From: Parabacteroides hominis
GTDB lineage: Bacteria; Bacteroidota; Bacteroidia; Bacteroidales; Tannerellaceae
Length of the DNA: 64,000 bases
Assembly (NCBI RefSeq): GCF_014287585.1
Contig: NZ_JACOOJ010000026.1
Span: 10,422 to 74,421, forward strand
Direction: 5' to 3'
Shown: positions 44,748-55,144 of the stretch, piece by piece
Layout: each line of letters opens with the position of its first letter
How positions within the stretch are numbered: the first letter of the stretch is position 1
Program-made: the position numbers and the translations under genes
The notes under the pieces: model-generated
The model's database searches: none
The model's input: only the letters and a program-made list of their open reading frames with translations
Told to the model about the DNA's origin: nothing

Positions 44748-45359
44748 TTATTCTTCCCCTTTTAATACAGGGACGCTTATATGATATTTTACCGCCACGA
44801 TCCGGGAAACGAATATTCCGGTAGCAGCGATAAACTGTGTCAGCGACGGGCCGATTCCCATCTGCAAGCAAGCATAATAAATAAGGCCTCCGAACACGCA
44901 TGCCAACGCATAAATATCTTTCCTGAATATCAGCGGCACTTCATTAATCAGAATATCGCGGATCATCCCTCCGAAAGCCCCCGTAATCGTCCCCATCACA
45001 ATAGCCACCCACATCGGGAACCCGAAAGCGAGCGCCTTTTCGATACCCACTACGCCGAACAGTCCCAACCCGATAGCATCGAATATAAAGAACGTATTCT
45101 TCAAGCTGATCACATATTTCCGGAAGATGATAACGAAGAGCAATGCCAGTGCCGATATAATGAGATAAGAGGCTTGCTCCATCCAGAAAGGAGTGGCATT
45201 GAGGAGGATATCACGGATCGTACCACCTCCTACCGCCGTCACTACACCAACCACATAAGCGCCGAACCAGTCAAATTGTTTAGCCGAAGCCAAGCGAATA
45301 CCACTAATCGCGAAAGCGAATGTTCCGGTATAGTCGCAAAACGTAATGAAGTCTATCAT
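44748..45359 (-). CDS. TRIC/YicG-family membrane protein (UPF0126)
   Basis: A 203-residue protein with about seven membrane helices arranged as two repeats, each with the glycine motif GGGTIRDILL and GGMIRDILI. Eukaryotic and prokaryotic TRIC proteins of this fold are trimeric potassium-permeable channels; some bacterial members are linked to glycine uptake. The start at 45359 (MIDFITFCDY) places the first helix at the N-terminus; an upstream extension to 45482 is charged and unlike the family. Confidence 0.88.
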   Translation of the reverse strand: MIDFITFCDYTGTFAFAISGIRLASAKQFDWFGAYVVGVVTAVGGGTIRDILLNATPFWMEQASYLIISALALLFVIIFRKYVISLKNTFFIFDAIGLGLFGVVGIEKALAFGFPMWVAIVMGTITGAFGGMIRDILINEVPLIFRKDIYALACVFGGLIYYACLQMGIGPSLTQFIAATGIFVSRIVAVKYHISVPVLKGEE

Positions 45360-45373
45360 TTTGATTTTTTCTG

Positions 45374-45381
45374 CAAAAATA
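45374..45381 (-). promoter_or_regulatory. Candidate -7 box for the YicG-like gene
   Basis: Minus-strand TATTTTTG matches TAnnTTTG, 14 nt upstream of the start codon; likely drives the yicG-like, ansA and MBL genes. Confidence 0.5.
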
Positions 45382-45467
45382 AGTATTTCCTCGCAATGTT
45401 GCGGTTTTCTATCAAGACGACCTGATAATAATTTAAACCAAACGAATATCCGGCTGTTAATTATATA

Positions 45468-45475
45468 TAAGTTTG
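45468..45475 (+). promoter_or_regulatory. Candidate -7 box for the DUF3943 gene
   Basis: TAAGTTTG matches TAnnTTTG, 39 nt upstream of the ATG at 45515. Confidence 0.5.
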
Positions 45476-45514
45476 CGTCCAAAAAGGTGCTGATGATTAT
45501 CTAATTAAGAAAAA

Positions 45515-46993
45515 ATGAAGAAGTTTATATTAACCGGACTTATTTGTCTGCTTTCGTCTTCATGGATATGGGGACAAGAATACATACCTCAAATAACACA
45601 TCGCCATTATACAAGCGACACCACTTTATTCCAGCCCCGCCGCCCCTGGAAAGCGGCACTCGAAACATTCGGGCTCAATATGGTCGTCTGGGGATTCGAC
45701 CGTTATATCGTGAAAGAAGACTGGGCGTATATCAACGGGCATACGATCAAGAGCAATTTCAGGAAAGGCCCGGTATGGGATACCGACCAGTTCACGACCA
45801 ACCTGTTTTCTCATCCTTACCACGGTTCGCTCTATTTCAACTCAGCACGCAGCAACGGGATGAACTTCTGGCAATCCGCCCCGTTTGCAGCCGGCGGTAG
45901 CCTGATGTGGGAGTTCTTTATGGAAAACGAACCGCCTTCCATCAACGACATGCTGGCAACGACATTCGGGGGAATCGAATTGGGAGAAATCACCTACCGG
46001 CTGTCCGACCTGTTCATCGACAACCGTTCATCGGGGGCCGAACGTGTCGGACGTGAAGTGCTGGCGGGCATCCTGTCGCCGGTCCGCGCCTTCAACCGTA
46101 TCATTTCGGGTGAAGCCTGGCGGCATAGTTCTTCAAAAGGACGAACCTATACGTCTGTTCCTGTGAACTTCATCGTGACAATGGGACCGCGTTTTCTGGC
46201 AGAGCAGGAAGGTTCGAAGCGGGGCACGACGAGCTTGAATATTAATTTCCGCATCGACTACGGAAATCCTATCAACGATGATTTCTATTCTCCTTATGAA
46301 TGGTTTCGCCTCAACTTCGGGATGGATTTATTCTCGGCGCAGCCGGTTGTCAGCCAGGTCAACGCCATCGGCGCCTTATGGGGGAAAACAGTTTGGACAA
46401 AAGGAGCGCGTACGCTTTCCGCCGGATTTTTCCAACATTTCGACTTCTACAATTCGGAGCTCCGCCACGGAAGCGATCTGACCGTTCCTCCCTACCGTAT
46501 CGCAGCACCGGCAGCAGCAGGGGGCGGCTTGATTTATTACAAGCAAGCCACATCGGGAGACAAAACGGATATTTATGCCGAACTGTACGCAAACGGCGTA
46601 GCTTTAGGAGCCAGCCTTTCGGATTACATGTTGCTCGGCGAACGGGATTATAACCTGGGAAGCGGCTACAGCACAAAAGCCGGAGCCGGCATCATCTACA
46701 ACAAACGGTTGGCTTTTCTGCTCAACATGGAAAACTACCATATCTTCACCTGGAAGGGCTATGATCCGGAGATCGACTGGTCGCAGACAGACCCCAGCAC
46801 CCTGAATATCCAGGGCGATGCCGGAAACGCGCGCCTGACTATCTTCTCGATGAAACTGGCTTATTTATTAAAGGACAAGTGGAACATCACCCTGACAAAC
46901 CGCTATTTCTCACGACGGACAAACTACAGGTATTATCCCCGGGTGGATTATTCCACTTACGACCTGATGCTCGGACTGGGGATACGGATTTAA
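45515..46993 (+). CDS. DUF3943 domain-containing exported protein
   Basis: A 492-residue protein of unknown function with a signal peptide (ILTGLICLLSSSWIWGQ). The DUF3943 region (about 45-200) shows NMVVWGFDRYI, WDTDQFTTNLFSHPYHGSLYFNSARSNG and the EFFMENEPPSINDMLATTFGG segment. The rest consists of alternating aromatic strands ending YYPRVDYSTYDLMLGLGIRI, like an outer-membrane barrel. Its stop overlaps the end of the convergent ABC-F gene by 4 nt. Confidence 0.82.
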   Translation: MKKFILTGLICLLSSSWIWGQEYIPQITHRHYTSDTTLFQPRRPWKAALETFGLNMVVWGFDRYIVKEDWAYINGHTIKSNFRKGPVWDTDQFTTNLFSHPYHGSLYFNSARSNGMNFWQSAPFAAGGSLMWEFFMENEPPSINDMLATTFGGIELGEITYRLSDLFIDNRSSGAERVGREVLAGILSPVRAFNRIISGEAWRHSSSKGRTYTSVPVNFIVTMGPRFLAEQEGSKRGTTSLNINFRIDYGNPINDDFYSPYEWFRLNFGMDLFSAQPVVSQVNAIGALWGKTVWTKGARTLSAGFFQHFDFYNSELRHGSDLTVPPYRIAAPAAAGGGLIYYKQATSGDKTDIYAELYANGVALGASLSDYMLLGERDYNLGSGYSTKAGAGIIYNKRLAFLLNMENYHIFTWKGYDPEIDWSQTDPSTLNIQGDAGNARLTIFSMKLAYLLKDKWNITLTNRYFSRRTNYRYYPRVDYSTYDLMLGLGIRI

Positions 46994-48627
46994 TTCTTCC
47001 GTTCCAACTCGTTCAGGTTCTCCATCTTCTTGCGTTGCAGGAACTCGTAGATACCCTCAAGATGTTCCGTCACTTTCTTGTTTCCGAACTCGTAAACTTT
47101 GGTCACAAGGCCGTCCAGGAAATCACGGTCGTGCGACACGACGATCAACGTCCCGTCAAAATCCATCAAGGCTTGTTTCAGGATATCTTTCGTTTTCATG
47201 TCCAGATGGTTCGTCGGCTCGTCGAGGATCAGCAAATTGACCGGTTCCAGCAACAGCTTGATCATGGCCAGCCGGGTACGCTCGCCACCGGACAGCACTT
47301 TTACTTTTTTAGTCGAATTTTCGCCGCCGAACATAAATGCGCCTAACAGATCCTTGATCTTGTTACGTATTTCCCCTTTTGCAACATCGTCTATCGTCTG
47401 GAATACCGTCAGGTTTTCATCTAAAAGGGAAGCCTGGTTCTGCGCGAAATAGCCGATCATCACGTTATGCCCGATCGTCAACGTGCCGTCATGCCCGATT
47501 TCTTTCATGATGCATTTAACCAACGTGGATTTACCTTCCCCGTTCTTTCCAACGAAAGCGATCTTGTCACCCCGCTCGATCATCAGATTGGCATTACGGA
47601 AAACGGTATGCTCCCCGTACGATTTTGACACGTTCTCGATCGTCACCGGATAAGACCCCGAACGGGGCGAAGGCGGGAACTTCAGGCGCAAAGCGGAAGT
47701 ATCTTCCTCGTCTACTTCCAGAATCTCCAGTTTTTCGAGCATCTTCACACGGCTCTGCACCTGCAAGGTCTTGGAATAAGTGCCCTTGAAACGTTCGATA
47801 AAATCTTTTGTCTCGGCAATAAACTTCTGTTGTTCGTCGTATGCTTTCTGTTGCTGTTCGCGACGCTCCTTGCGCAGTTGCAGGTACTGGCTGTAATTGA
47901 CCTTATAATCATAGATGCGGCCCATCGTCACCTCGATCGTGCGAGTCGTGATATGATCCACAAAAGCACGGTCATGGCTGATCACCACAACAGCCTGCCC
48001 GTTGTCGATCAGGAAATCTTCCAACCACTGGATCGACTCGATATCGAGGTGGTTGGTCGGCTCGTCCAACAAGAGCACATCCGGCTTCTTCAACAACAAT
48101 TTCGCCAATTCGATACGCATGCGCCAGCCACCGCTGAACTCGCTCGTCTGGCGGGTAAAGTCTTCGCGGGTGAAACCAAGTCCTAACAGGGTCTTCTCGA
48201 TATCGGCATCATAATTGATTTCCTCGATGGAATAGAATTTCTCGCTCAACGTCGATACACGCTCGATCAGCTCCATGTAGCTGTCCGATTCATAATCGGT
48301 CCGTATTTCCAGTTCTTTGTTGATTGCAGCAATCTCCGCCTCCATCTCGTGCAGATGCGCAAAAGCCTGGGCTGTTTCTTCAAAAACGGTACGACCGTCT
48401 TCCGTCATCAAATGCTGCGGAAGATAAGCGATAACGGTATCTTTTGGTGCTGACACTTTGCCGCGAGTCGGTTCACGCACTCCCGCCAAAATCTTCAACA
48501 AGGTTGATTTACCTGCGCCGTTCTTTCCCATCAAGGCAATCCGGTCTTTCTCGTTAATGACAAAAGATATATCCGAAAATAATGCGCTACCGCCAAACTC
48601 TACTGTTAGTCCGTCTACTGAAATCAT
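46990..48627 (-). CDS. ABC-F family ATPase (translation-type, YbiT/Uup-like)
   Basis: A 545-residue cytoplasmic protein with two ABC ATPase domains and no membrane part. Domain 1 Walker A is GKNGAGKSTLL (34-44) with FSGGWRMRIELAKLLLKKPD; domain 2 has GKNGEGKSTLV and LSGGERTRLAMIKLLLEP. Both are followed by LLLDEPTNHLD / LILDEPTNHLD, and a charged linker (QLRKERREQQQKAYDEQQKF) joins them as in ribosome-acting ABC-F proteins. It may assist stalled ribosomes or, in some relatives, give antibiotic protection; no resistance type can be assigned. Confidence 0.92.
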   Translation of the reverse strand: MISVDGLTVEFGGSALFSDISFVINEKDRIALMGKNGAGKSTLLKILAGVREPTRGKVSAPKDTVIAYLPQHLMTEDGRTVFEETAQAFAHLHEMEAEIAAINKELEIRTDYESDSYMELIERVSTLSEKFYSIEEINYDADIEKTLLGLGFTREDFTRQTSEFSGGWRMRIELAKLLLKKPDVLLLDEPTNHLDIESIQWLEDFLIDNGQAVVVISHDRAFVDHITTRTIEVTMGRIYDYKVNYSQYLQLRKERREQQQKAYDEQQKFIAETKDFIERFKGTYSKTLQVQSRVKMLEKLEILEVDEEDTSALRLKFPPSPRSGSYPVTIENVSKSYGEHTVFRNANLMIERGDKIAFVGKNGEGKSTLVKCIMKEIGHDGTLTIGHNVMIGYFAQNQASLLDENLTVFQTIDDVAKGEIRNKIKDLLGAFMFGGENSTKKVKVLSGGERTRLAMIKLLLEPVNLLILDEPTNHLDMKTKDILKQALMDFDGTLIVVSHDRDFLDGLVTKVYEFGNKKVTEHLEGIYEFLQRKKMENLNELERKN

Positions 48628-49024
48628 ATAATATATATAATGTATTGCTTTTATTAAACGAGCGGCAAAGGTAAGAAATAAATAGGAATGATAATAATCG
48701 TGCGTTATCCACCCTTAGGCCACATTCAAAGAACCGAGGATTTTTCCGCTTTCCGGGACATTAAATTCACAAAAAAACGACAATATCCCCCTTAAACGCA
48801 TATTTGTCACAAATAACTGATTCATAAAAACATACAAAAACGCCTGTTTGTTAAAAAATATTACCCCTGCGGGTAATTTGAACTAAATGGGGTAGAAAAT
48901 CGAATTAGATGCGGTAGTAGTTTCGTTTTGAACCAATGCCTTTTTTGAAAGAATGACAATAAGGAGAGAGGGAAATGCAGAAAGATTGCAATAACAACAT
49001 CGAGGAAGGAAAAGACGCCAAACG
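48628..49024. other. Gene-free stretch with promoter and a small palindrome
   Basis: About 400 bp. It holds a perfect -7 box for the ABC-F gene (minus-strand TACCTTTG at 48673-48666) and a 16-bp palindrome TTACCC-CTGC-GGGTAA at 48861-48876 that could be a protein site or a short hairpin. A 65-codon minus-strand frame (49080-48883) overlaps the hydrolase gene and is not supported. Confidence 0.5.
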
Positions 49025-50050
49025 TCAATCCAGATTCTTTTCATGCAACCAAGTGGAAAGCAAATCCGCCACTTCGACATTATTCAAATCCGAGAAAGGG
49101 AAATGTGTGTTACCGTGCAATCCGGCTTCCGGCAGATGAATAACCGTGACGTCACCACCCAATTCGTTCAACATTTCCGCCCACTTGCGCATCAGGTGTA
49201 AACGCCGCGTCCACTCGTATAATTCCGGCCGTTCGTCCGTTTCAGGCAGATTGTCTCCGTAATACACGACAATCGGTATTTTAGTGTACTCCATAAAATC
49301 GGACATAGGAACTTCGACCCCTTCCATTTTCCGGGAAAGTGTCAGTATCTTTCCCTCTTCCGGAACTTGTCCTTCGGGAAAAGGGACTCCCCCACCCGGC
49401 TCATAGGATACGATTCCCCTGATATTATTTGTCTTCAACAACGTTCGCCATCCAACAGGACCACCTTGGGAATGCGTGACGAAAACTGCCGGCCCTATCT
49501 TGTCGAACAAGGCTGCGTATGCATCGGAATAGACTTCGAAATCAGTGGAACCGACAGTCGGTGTCATCTGGCGGAAATACTGATCGAGAGCTTCCTTGTC
49601 ATGACTGAACTGTACCCCTTCGAAAAAATCAGGCCACACACCGAGACGAAAGCGGTTAAACCAGATCTCTTCATCAAAAACAGGCGACAAGGTAACTGTC
49701 TCCGTACCTCTTCCGGCGTTACCCCGCCGAGGCTGATCGACAAGATATGTGGAGAATCCCCGACGCAAAAAGATATTCTGAAATCCCTCACGCCCGTCAG
49801 GTGTCGTCTCCCATGTTTTGGAAAATTGGCCTACGCCGTGGGCAAAAACGAGCGGATATTTCCGTGCATCGACCGGCTTCTGGTAAAACACGTATGCATG
49901 GTCGCCATGATAGGTATGTCCAAGCGAATCGATCAGCACCGTACCGCCAACGGCAAAACTGCCCTGTTCGGCAATCTTTAACACTAAACTTCGAGAACAC
50001 GCTGCCAATAAAAGCAACGCACTCATACCCAAAGCGATCAAACTTTTCAT
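49025..50050 (-). CDS. Alpha/beta-fold hydrolase, lipoprotein
   Basis: A 341-residue exported hydrolase with lipobox LLAAC (C18). Oxyanion region is FAHGVGQ (about 69-75), nucleophile S194 is in VTHSQGG, and a late His near 316 (AGLHGNTHF) probably completes the triad. Segments such as YLVDQPRRGNAGRG resemble esterases of the alpha/beta superfamily. Substrate unknown. It starts 15 nt after the aldo/keto reductase stop and is probably in the same operon. Confidence 0.82.
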   Translation of the reverse strand: MKSLIALGMSALLLLAACSRSLVLKIAEQGSFAVGGTVLIDSLGHTYHGDHAYVFYQKPVDARKYPLVFAHGVGQFSKTWETTPDGREGFQNIFLRRGFSTYLVDQPRRGNAGRGTETVTLSPVFDEEIWFNRFRLGVWPDFFEGVQFSHDKEALDQYFRQMTPTVGSTDFEVYSDAYAALFDKIGPAVFVTHSQGGPVGWRTLLKTNNIRGIVSYEPGGGVPFPEGQVPEEGKILTLSRKMEGVEVPMSDFMEYTKIPIVVYYGDNLPETDERPELYEWTRRLHLMRKWAEMLNELGGDVTVIHLPEAGLHGNTHFPFSDLNNVEVADLLSTWLHEKNLD

Positions 50051-50064
50051 TTCTGTGTTTTTAA

Positions 50065-51258
<1,194 letters not shown>

Positions 51259-51283
51259 TTTTTACCTGTTCTGTTTCCTGTTG

Positions 51284-51291
51284 CAAAAATA
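51284..51291 (-). promoter_or_regulatory. Candidate -7 box for the reductase-hydrolase pair
   Basis: Minus-strand TATTTTTG matches TAnnTTTG, 25 nt upstream of the aldo/keto reductase start. Confidence 0.5.
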
Positions 51292-51402
51292 AAAAGGAAC
51301 ATTCACACGGTCCGTACCAAAACTACGGATAGAAATACCAATTTTATCGATCGGCTAATAAACCTATCGTTTCAGCACGCTGTTTCTGCCGAAAGAAAAG
51401 AT

Positions 51403-52344
51403 TTATTTCACGACTTCCGGCCGTATCAAGCCGCCGCCAATCAAAACACGATCCTTTCCTGTCAGAGACATATCAATAATGTAAGAGTTTCGCTGATTCA
51501 CTTCCGTCCGACTTTTATGGGCATGGAAAATATAGCGGTATCTGCCCGCCTTGTCCAGGAACGGCGCGCCATGGCCGGTTCCGACAAGCTCTTCCACTTT
51601 ATGCAGAAGCGGATTTTTCCCGCTTTTCTTCCACGGGCCGAGAGGGGAATCCGATGTCGCATAACCTACGGCATAATCCTGGCTTCTGAAGTCATTGGCG
51701 GAATAGAGCATATAATAAAGCCCGTCCCGCTTGACGATGGAAGGCCCTTCGGCAACCTTCCCGAACACCATTTCCCACGGCTCGGCTGCTTCGATGCATT
51801 GCGTCAATGTTTCTTCCTCGATTTCTTTCAGGTTATCTTTCAGTTCGGCACACCAGATCACATTGCCGTTCGTAAAACGGACGAAATAAAGATAGGCTTT
51901 CCCGTCTTCATCGAAAAAAACGGAAGTGTCGATCCCTTTTTCTTCCCGGATCGGCTTCTTTTCATCCTGGACGAACGGGCCTAAAGGAGAATCGGACGTG
52001 GCAACACAAACATGTTCCTCTACCGAATAGTACATATAAAATTTCTTATCCTTCGCGACATAATACACTTCCGGCGCCCAGAACCATTTGTCCCCGTAAG
52101 AATCCTCTTTACTCAATGCCGGGCTGGGAGAACGCTCCCACGATTTCAGGTCTTTCGAACTGTACACATCGAAACCGTCCGCACGGGATGTTCCGTAGGC
52201 ATAGTACGTATCGTTGTAAAACAGAATATAAGGATCGGCAATCGGCAACACGTTCGAAACCAACTCCTTCCCAAAGGCAGTCACACTTGCAGAAACAACA
52301 CACAACAGCATTAATAGCATTTTCTTCAACACATTCGTCTTCAT
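51403..52344 (-). CDS. Glycoside hydrolase family 43, secreted
   Basis: A 313-residue enzyme with signal peptide (KKMLLMLLCVVSASVTAFG). The start at 52344 is chosen over upstream codons to 52419, which overlap the promoter. Five-bladed propeller signs: catalytic base D37 in IADPYILFYNDTYYAYGT, WAPEVYY, a pKa-modulating Asp in GIDTSVFFDEDGKAYLYF, and the acid Glu in VAEGPSIVKRDG. GH43 enzymes cleave arabinofuranosides, xylosides or galactans. It stands apart from the arabinose cluster. Confidence 0.92.
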   Translation of the reverse strand: MKTNVLKKMLLMLLCVVSASVTAFGKELVSNVLPIADPYILFYNDTYYAYGTSRADGFDVYSSKDLKSWERSPSPALSKEDSYGDKWFWAPEVYYVAKDKKFYMYYSVEEHVCVATSDSPLGPFVQDEKKPIREEKGIDTSVFFDEDGKAYLYFVRFTNGNVIWCAELKDNLKEIEEETLTQCIEAAEPWEMVFGKVAEGPSIVKRDGLYYMLYSANDFRSQDYAVGYATSDSPLGPWKKSGKNPLLHKVEELVGTGHGAPFLDKAGRYRYIFHAHKSRTEVNQRNSYIIDMSLTGKDRVLIGGGLIRPEVVK

Positions 52345-52390
52345 AATGTATCCGTTTATTTTTTTGATAATTGAGAATTTCACACGCATG

Positions 52391-52419
52391 CAAAGATAAT
52401 CAATTATTTTCTTCTTCAA
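52391..52419 (-). promoter_or_regulatory. Candidate promoter for GH43
   Basis: Minus-strand -7 box TATCTTTG (52398-52391) with a -33-like TTG at 52419-52417, spacing 18 nt. Divergent from the rpsP promoter. Confidence 0.6.
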
Positions 52420-52424
52420 TATGC

Positions 52425-52454
52425 TTGTTTTGTATGTAAAAATCCCTATCTTTG
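52425..52454 (+). promoter_or_regulatory. Promoter of rpsP
   Basis: -33-like TTG (52425-52427) and exact -7 box TATCTTTG (52447-52454), spacing 19 nt, 39 nt upstream of the rpsP start. Confidence 0.75.
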
Positions 52455-52493
52455 CACCCGCTAATACAAACAGCTTAAATTAATTATTCAAAC

Positions 52494-53045
52494 ATGGCAA
52501 CAAAAATTAGATTGCAGAGACACGGTCGCAAAAGCTACGCTTTTTATCAGATCGTAGTCGCAGACAGCAGGGCTCCACGTGATGGAAAGTTTATTGAAAG
52601 GATAGGTTCTTATAATCCGAACACTAATCCTGCTACAGTAGATTTGAACTTCGAAAGAGCTTTGTATTGGTTACAGGTAGGTGCACAACCTACAGATACC
52701 ACTCGTAACATCCTTTCCCGCGAAGGTGTTTGCATGAAAAAGCACTTATTGGAAGGTGTTAAGAAGGGTGCATTCGACGAAGCAACAGCTGAAGCTAAGT
52801 TTCAGGCTTGGTTGAAAAACAAACAGGCTTCTGTTCAGGCTTTAAAAGACAAAGATAGCGAAGCTGCAAAAGCTGCAGAAAAAGCTCGTCTGGAAGCAGA
52901 AAAAGAAGCAAACAAGGCAAAAGCAGAAATCGTAGCTAAAAAGAAAGCAGAATTGGCAGCCGCTGAAGCTGCTAAGCAAGCTGAAGAAGCAGCTGCCGCA
53001 GCTCCGGCAGAAGAAGCTCCTGCAGCAGCAGAAAGCGCTGAATAA
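52494..53045 (+). CDS. rpsP: 30S ribosomal protein S16 with long C-terminal extension
   Basis: Small-subunit protein of 183 residues. Residues 1-80 are the S16 core ([53 protein letters not shown]). The rest, from about 105, is a highly charged Ala/Lys/Glu tail (repeats of [20 protein letters not shown] type) ending in an Ala/Glu-rich stretch, as in other Bacteroidetes S16 proteins and roughly twice the E. coli length (82). Single gene with its own promoter and terminator. Confidence 0.97.
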   Translation: MATKIRLQRHGRKSYAFYQIVVADSRAPRDGKFIERIGSYNPNTNPATVDLNFERALYWLQVGAQPTDTTRNILSREGVCMKKHLLEGVKKGAFDEATAEAKFQAWLKNKQASVQALKDKDSEAAKAAEKARLEAEKEANKAKAEIVAKKKAELAAAEAAKQAEEAAAAAPAEEAPAAAESAE

Positions 53046-53063
53046 TTCGGGCTTTGCCAAAAT

Positions 53064-53099
53064 AAAAAGAGGACGTCTCACAAAGATGTCCTCTTTTTT
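53064..53099 (+). terminator. Terminator of rpsP
   Basis: Stem AGAGGACGTCT / AGATGTCCTCT (one G-U pair) with a 5-nt loop, then TTTTTT, 19 nt after the rpsP stop. Confidence 0.92.
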
Positions 53100-53211
53100 A
53101 TTGTGCCCCTCTCTCCTATCAAGCATTTGCAAAAGCAAAAAAAACGCCCGATCCTACAAGAGAATCAGGCGTTCCAAATTGCAACATTTCCAACAGGAAT
53201 ATATAAAGACT

Positions 53212-53682
53212 TTATTTTTTCAATAAGAAATTATCGATCTGCTGTACAAACTGTTCTTTCGATAAAGCCCCTTGAGCAATTTGAGGTTTACCTGTCTTGG
53301 GAATGAACAGCAACGTCGGAATACTCTGTATGCCGAATGCCGAAGCCAGCTCTTTTTCATTATCTACATTTATTTTATAAATAACGATATCGTCTTTATA
53401 TTGCGCAGCCAGTTCCTTCAGAATCGGAGATACTTTCTTGCAGGGACCGCACCAGTCTGCATAGAAGTCAATAATAGCCGGTTTATTTCCTTCGTACACC
53501 CATTGAGTCTGATTCTTTTCGTAATTATATACTTTCGACAGAAAGTCCGCCTTATTCAAAGCAACCACTTCCCCCTGTGCTGATGCCTTTTCAGTTTCAT
53601 TTTGTTCCGGTTTTGCGGACATGGAGCAACTAACCAAAATCAGCGCGACCGCAACCATCAATAGACTTTTCAAACTTCTCAT
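53212..53682 (-). CDS. Thioredoxin-fold lipoprotein
   Basis: A 156-residue exported protein with lipobox LVSC (C19). The thioredoxin domain (about 62-156) has the active site WCGPC (C78, C81) in IDFYADWCGPCKKVSPIL and the cis-proline loop GIQSIPTLLF. Probably a periplasmic disulfide reductase or isomerase. Alone on the minus strand between rpsP and tRNA-Ser, with its own -7 box. Confidence 0.92.
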   Translation of the reverse strand: MRSLKSLLMVAVALILVSCSMSAKPEQNETEKASAQGEVVALNKADFLSKVYNYEKNQTQWVYEGNKPAIIDFYADWCGPCKKVSPILKELAAQYKDDIVIYKINVDNEKELASAFGIQSIPTLLFIPKTGKPQIAQGALSKEQFVQQIDNFLLKK

Positions 53683-53716
53683 ATAAAACTTATTACTATT
53701 TAATTATTACCACTTA

Positions 53717-53724
53717 CAAAAATA
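53717..53724 (-). promoter_or_regulatory. Candidate -7 box for the thioredoxin gene
   Basis: Minus-strand TATTTTTG, 34 nt upstream of the start codon. Confidence 0.5.
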
Positions 53725-53804
53725 ACAATAAAAAGACACAAACGTTTATCCTCAGTGGTTAAAAGAAAAAGAATAGAGTGAAAAGAAAAATATTCACCAC
53801 CAAA

Positions 53805-53835
53805 TTTGGTTATAAAAAAATAATCACTACCTTTG
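53805..53835 (+). promoter_or_regulatory. Promoter of tRNA-Ser
   Basis: -33 TTTG (53805-53808) and -7 TACCTTTG (53828-53835), 19-nt spacing; both are exact consensus matches, 37 nt upstream of the tRNA. Confidence 0.88.
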
Positions 53836-53872
53836 CACCGCAATCGAAACAAACAAGGTTGCAAGACATATT

Positions 53873-53957
53873 GGAGAGATGGCAGAGTGGTCGATTGCGG
53901 CGGTCTTGAAAACCGTTGAACCGAGAGGTTCCGGGGGTTCGAATCCCTCCCTCTCCG
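53873..53957 (+). tRNA. tRNA-Ser (TGA), element integration site
   Basis: 85-nt class II tRNA with a long variable arm; anticodon loop CTTGAAA gives TGA. The acceptor 5' strand GGAGAGA and 3' strand CCTCTCC leave an A7-C66 mismatch. The 3' end is duplicated imperfectly at 63777-63799, where the displaced copy TTTCTCC would restore that pair (A7-T66). This suggests the mobile element replaced the native 3' end. Confidence 0.93.
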
Positions 53958-53958
53958 C
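53936..53958 (+). other. attL (tRNA-Ser 3' end)
   Basis: Matches 63777-63799 at 18 of 23 positions; shared parts are GGTTCGA, CCTC and TCTCCGC. Marks the left boundary of the integrated element. Confidence 0.7.
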
Positions 53959-53992
53959 AATAAATGCTGAAAATCAGCAAATTGCAAAACAA

Positions 53993-54030
53993 ACACCCAA
54001 TTTTACACCCAAGAATGTAAAGTTGGGTGT
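53993..54030. repeat. Left-end integrase arm-type repeats
   Basis: ACACCCAATTTTACACCCAA at 53993-54012 plus an inverted TTGGGTGT at 54023-54030. The same array, direct pair plus one inverted copy, lies at 63630-63669. The outer copies also form a 9-bp stem followed by TTTTG that could end tRNA-Ser transcription. Confidence 0.75.
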
Positions 54031-54064
54031 TTTTGTATTATTTAAGAAATCGTGTTCTATGTGC

Positions 54065-55144
54065 TTATAAGAATTTGCGGCGCATGATAAAATTTGTCAG
54101 CTCCAGTTTGTTTGCCCTATACTTCTGTATTTTGACTATTTCATATCCCTTCTTCTCAAAGAACGGTCTGGCTGTCAGGCTTACTTCGGATGTGATTTCA
54201 ACAACTCCCAATTGCTTGGCAATGCGTTCAACTTCAGAAAGAAGCTGTGTGGCCACGCCTTTGCCTTGCCAGTCCTTGTGTACGAACATGGAATGCAGAT
54301 AGCCGTCCTTATTCATGGATGAAAAGCCTACCATGTGGTTCGCTTTATCAAAAGCACCTATAAAATGATTGTGTGACAGAAGCTCTTTCAAATGCTCCAC
54401 ACTGTCACCACAAGATGCCCAATCTTCTACTTCTTCTTTTGTATAATGTCTGATATTAACATGCAGTACGGTAGAGCGGAATAATTCCTGCATTTCGGGA
54501 ATGTCCTTTTCTTCGAGTGGGAGAAGCCTATATTGAGGGTTTAACCATTTAATCACTTTGCATGGATTTCCAACGGCAACACAATCAGCCGGAATAGATT
54601 TGGTCACTACACTTCCGGCACCAATCACACTCCCTTTTCCGATAGTGATTCCTGCAAGAATAATGCTGCCGCCACCAATCCATACATTATCTTCTACTGT
54701 AATAGGTAAAGCCTTTGTCCTGAAAAATAGTTTCCTTGAATCTTCCTCCCAATTTCTCACAAACCGTTCCTCAAAATTTATCGGATGAGTAGCTGTGTAA
54801 AATTGCACATTTGGAGCAATCAAAACCCTATTACCAATATGAATCAGATTTTCATCCATCATTGTACAGTTATTATTGATAATGGTTTGTTCACCAATAA
54901 AGATATGTTTTCCGCATTGGCAAGTAAAGTTCTGTCCTACACTTGAATGATTACCAATGCTTCCCAACATTTTGGAAAGAATTTCTTTCCTTTCATATTC
55001 TACCGTCTTTATGTCATTTAAGACACATAAATAGTCTTTTGTCCTGTTTATCATTGCTAACACTTCTGTATCCAAATAGTTACAATATTCTCCTGACAAA
55101 AAACGTTGGTAATTGCTTATTTCTTTATTCAATTCATTTACCAT
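54065..55144 (-). CDS. Fused acetyltransferase: hexapeptide-repeat O-acetyltransferase plus GNAT
   Basis: A 359-residue two-domain protein. Residues about 1-205 match sugar O-acetyltransferases (LacA/Maa/NodL) with left-handed helix repeats (IHIGNRVLIAPNVQFYTATHP with the catalytic His; VEDNVWIGGGSIILAGITIGKGSVIGAGSVVTKSI). Residues about 210-359 form a GNAT N-acetyltransferase (YLHSMFVHKDWQGKGVATQLL is the acetyl-CoA loop). The ATG at 55144 is chosen; the frame extends upstream into the tail of a broken GNAT gene. Probably cargo of the element; substrates unknown, antibiotic or sugar acetylation are both possible. Confidence 0.8.
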   Translation of the reverse strand: MVNELNKEISNYQRFLSGEYCNYLDTEVLAMINRTKDYLCVLNDIKTVEYERKEILSKMLGSIGNHSSVGQNFTCQCGKHIFIGEQTIINNNCTMMDENLIHIGNRVLIAPNVQFYTATHPINFEERFVRNWEEDSRKLFFRTKALPITVEDNVWIGGGSIILAGITIGKGSVIGAGSVVTKSIPADCVAVGNPCKVIKWLNPQYRLLPLEEKDIPEMQELFRSTVLHVNIRHYTKEEVEDWASCGDSVEHLKELLSHNHFIGAFDKANHMVGFSSMNKDGYLHSMFVHKDWQGKGVATQLLSEVERIAKQLGVVEITSEVSLTARPFFEKKGYEIVKIQKYRANKLELTNFIMRRKFL

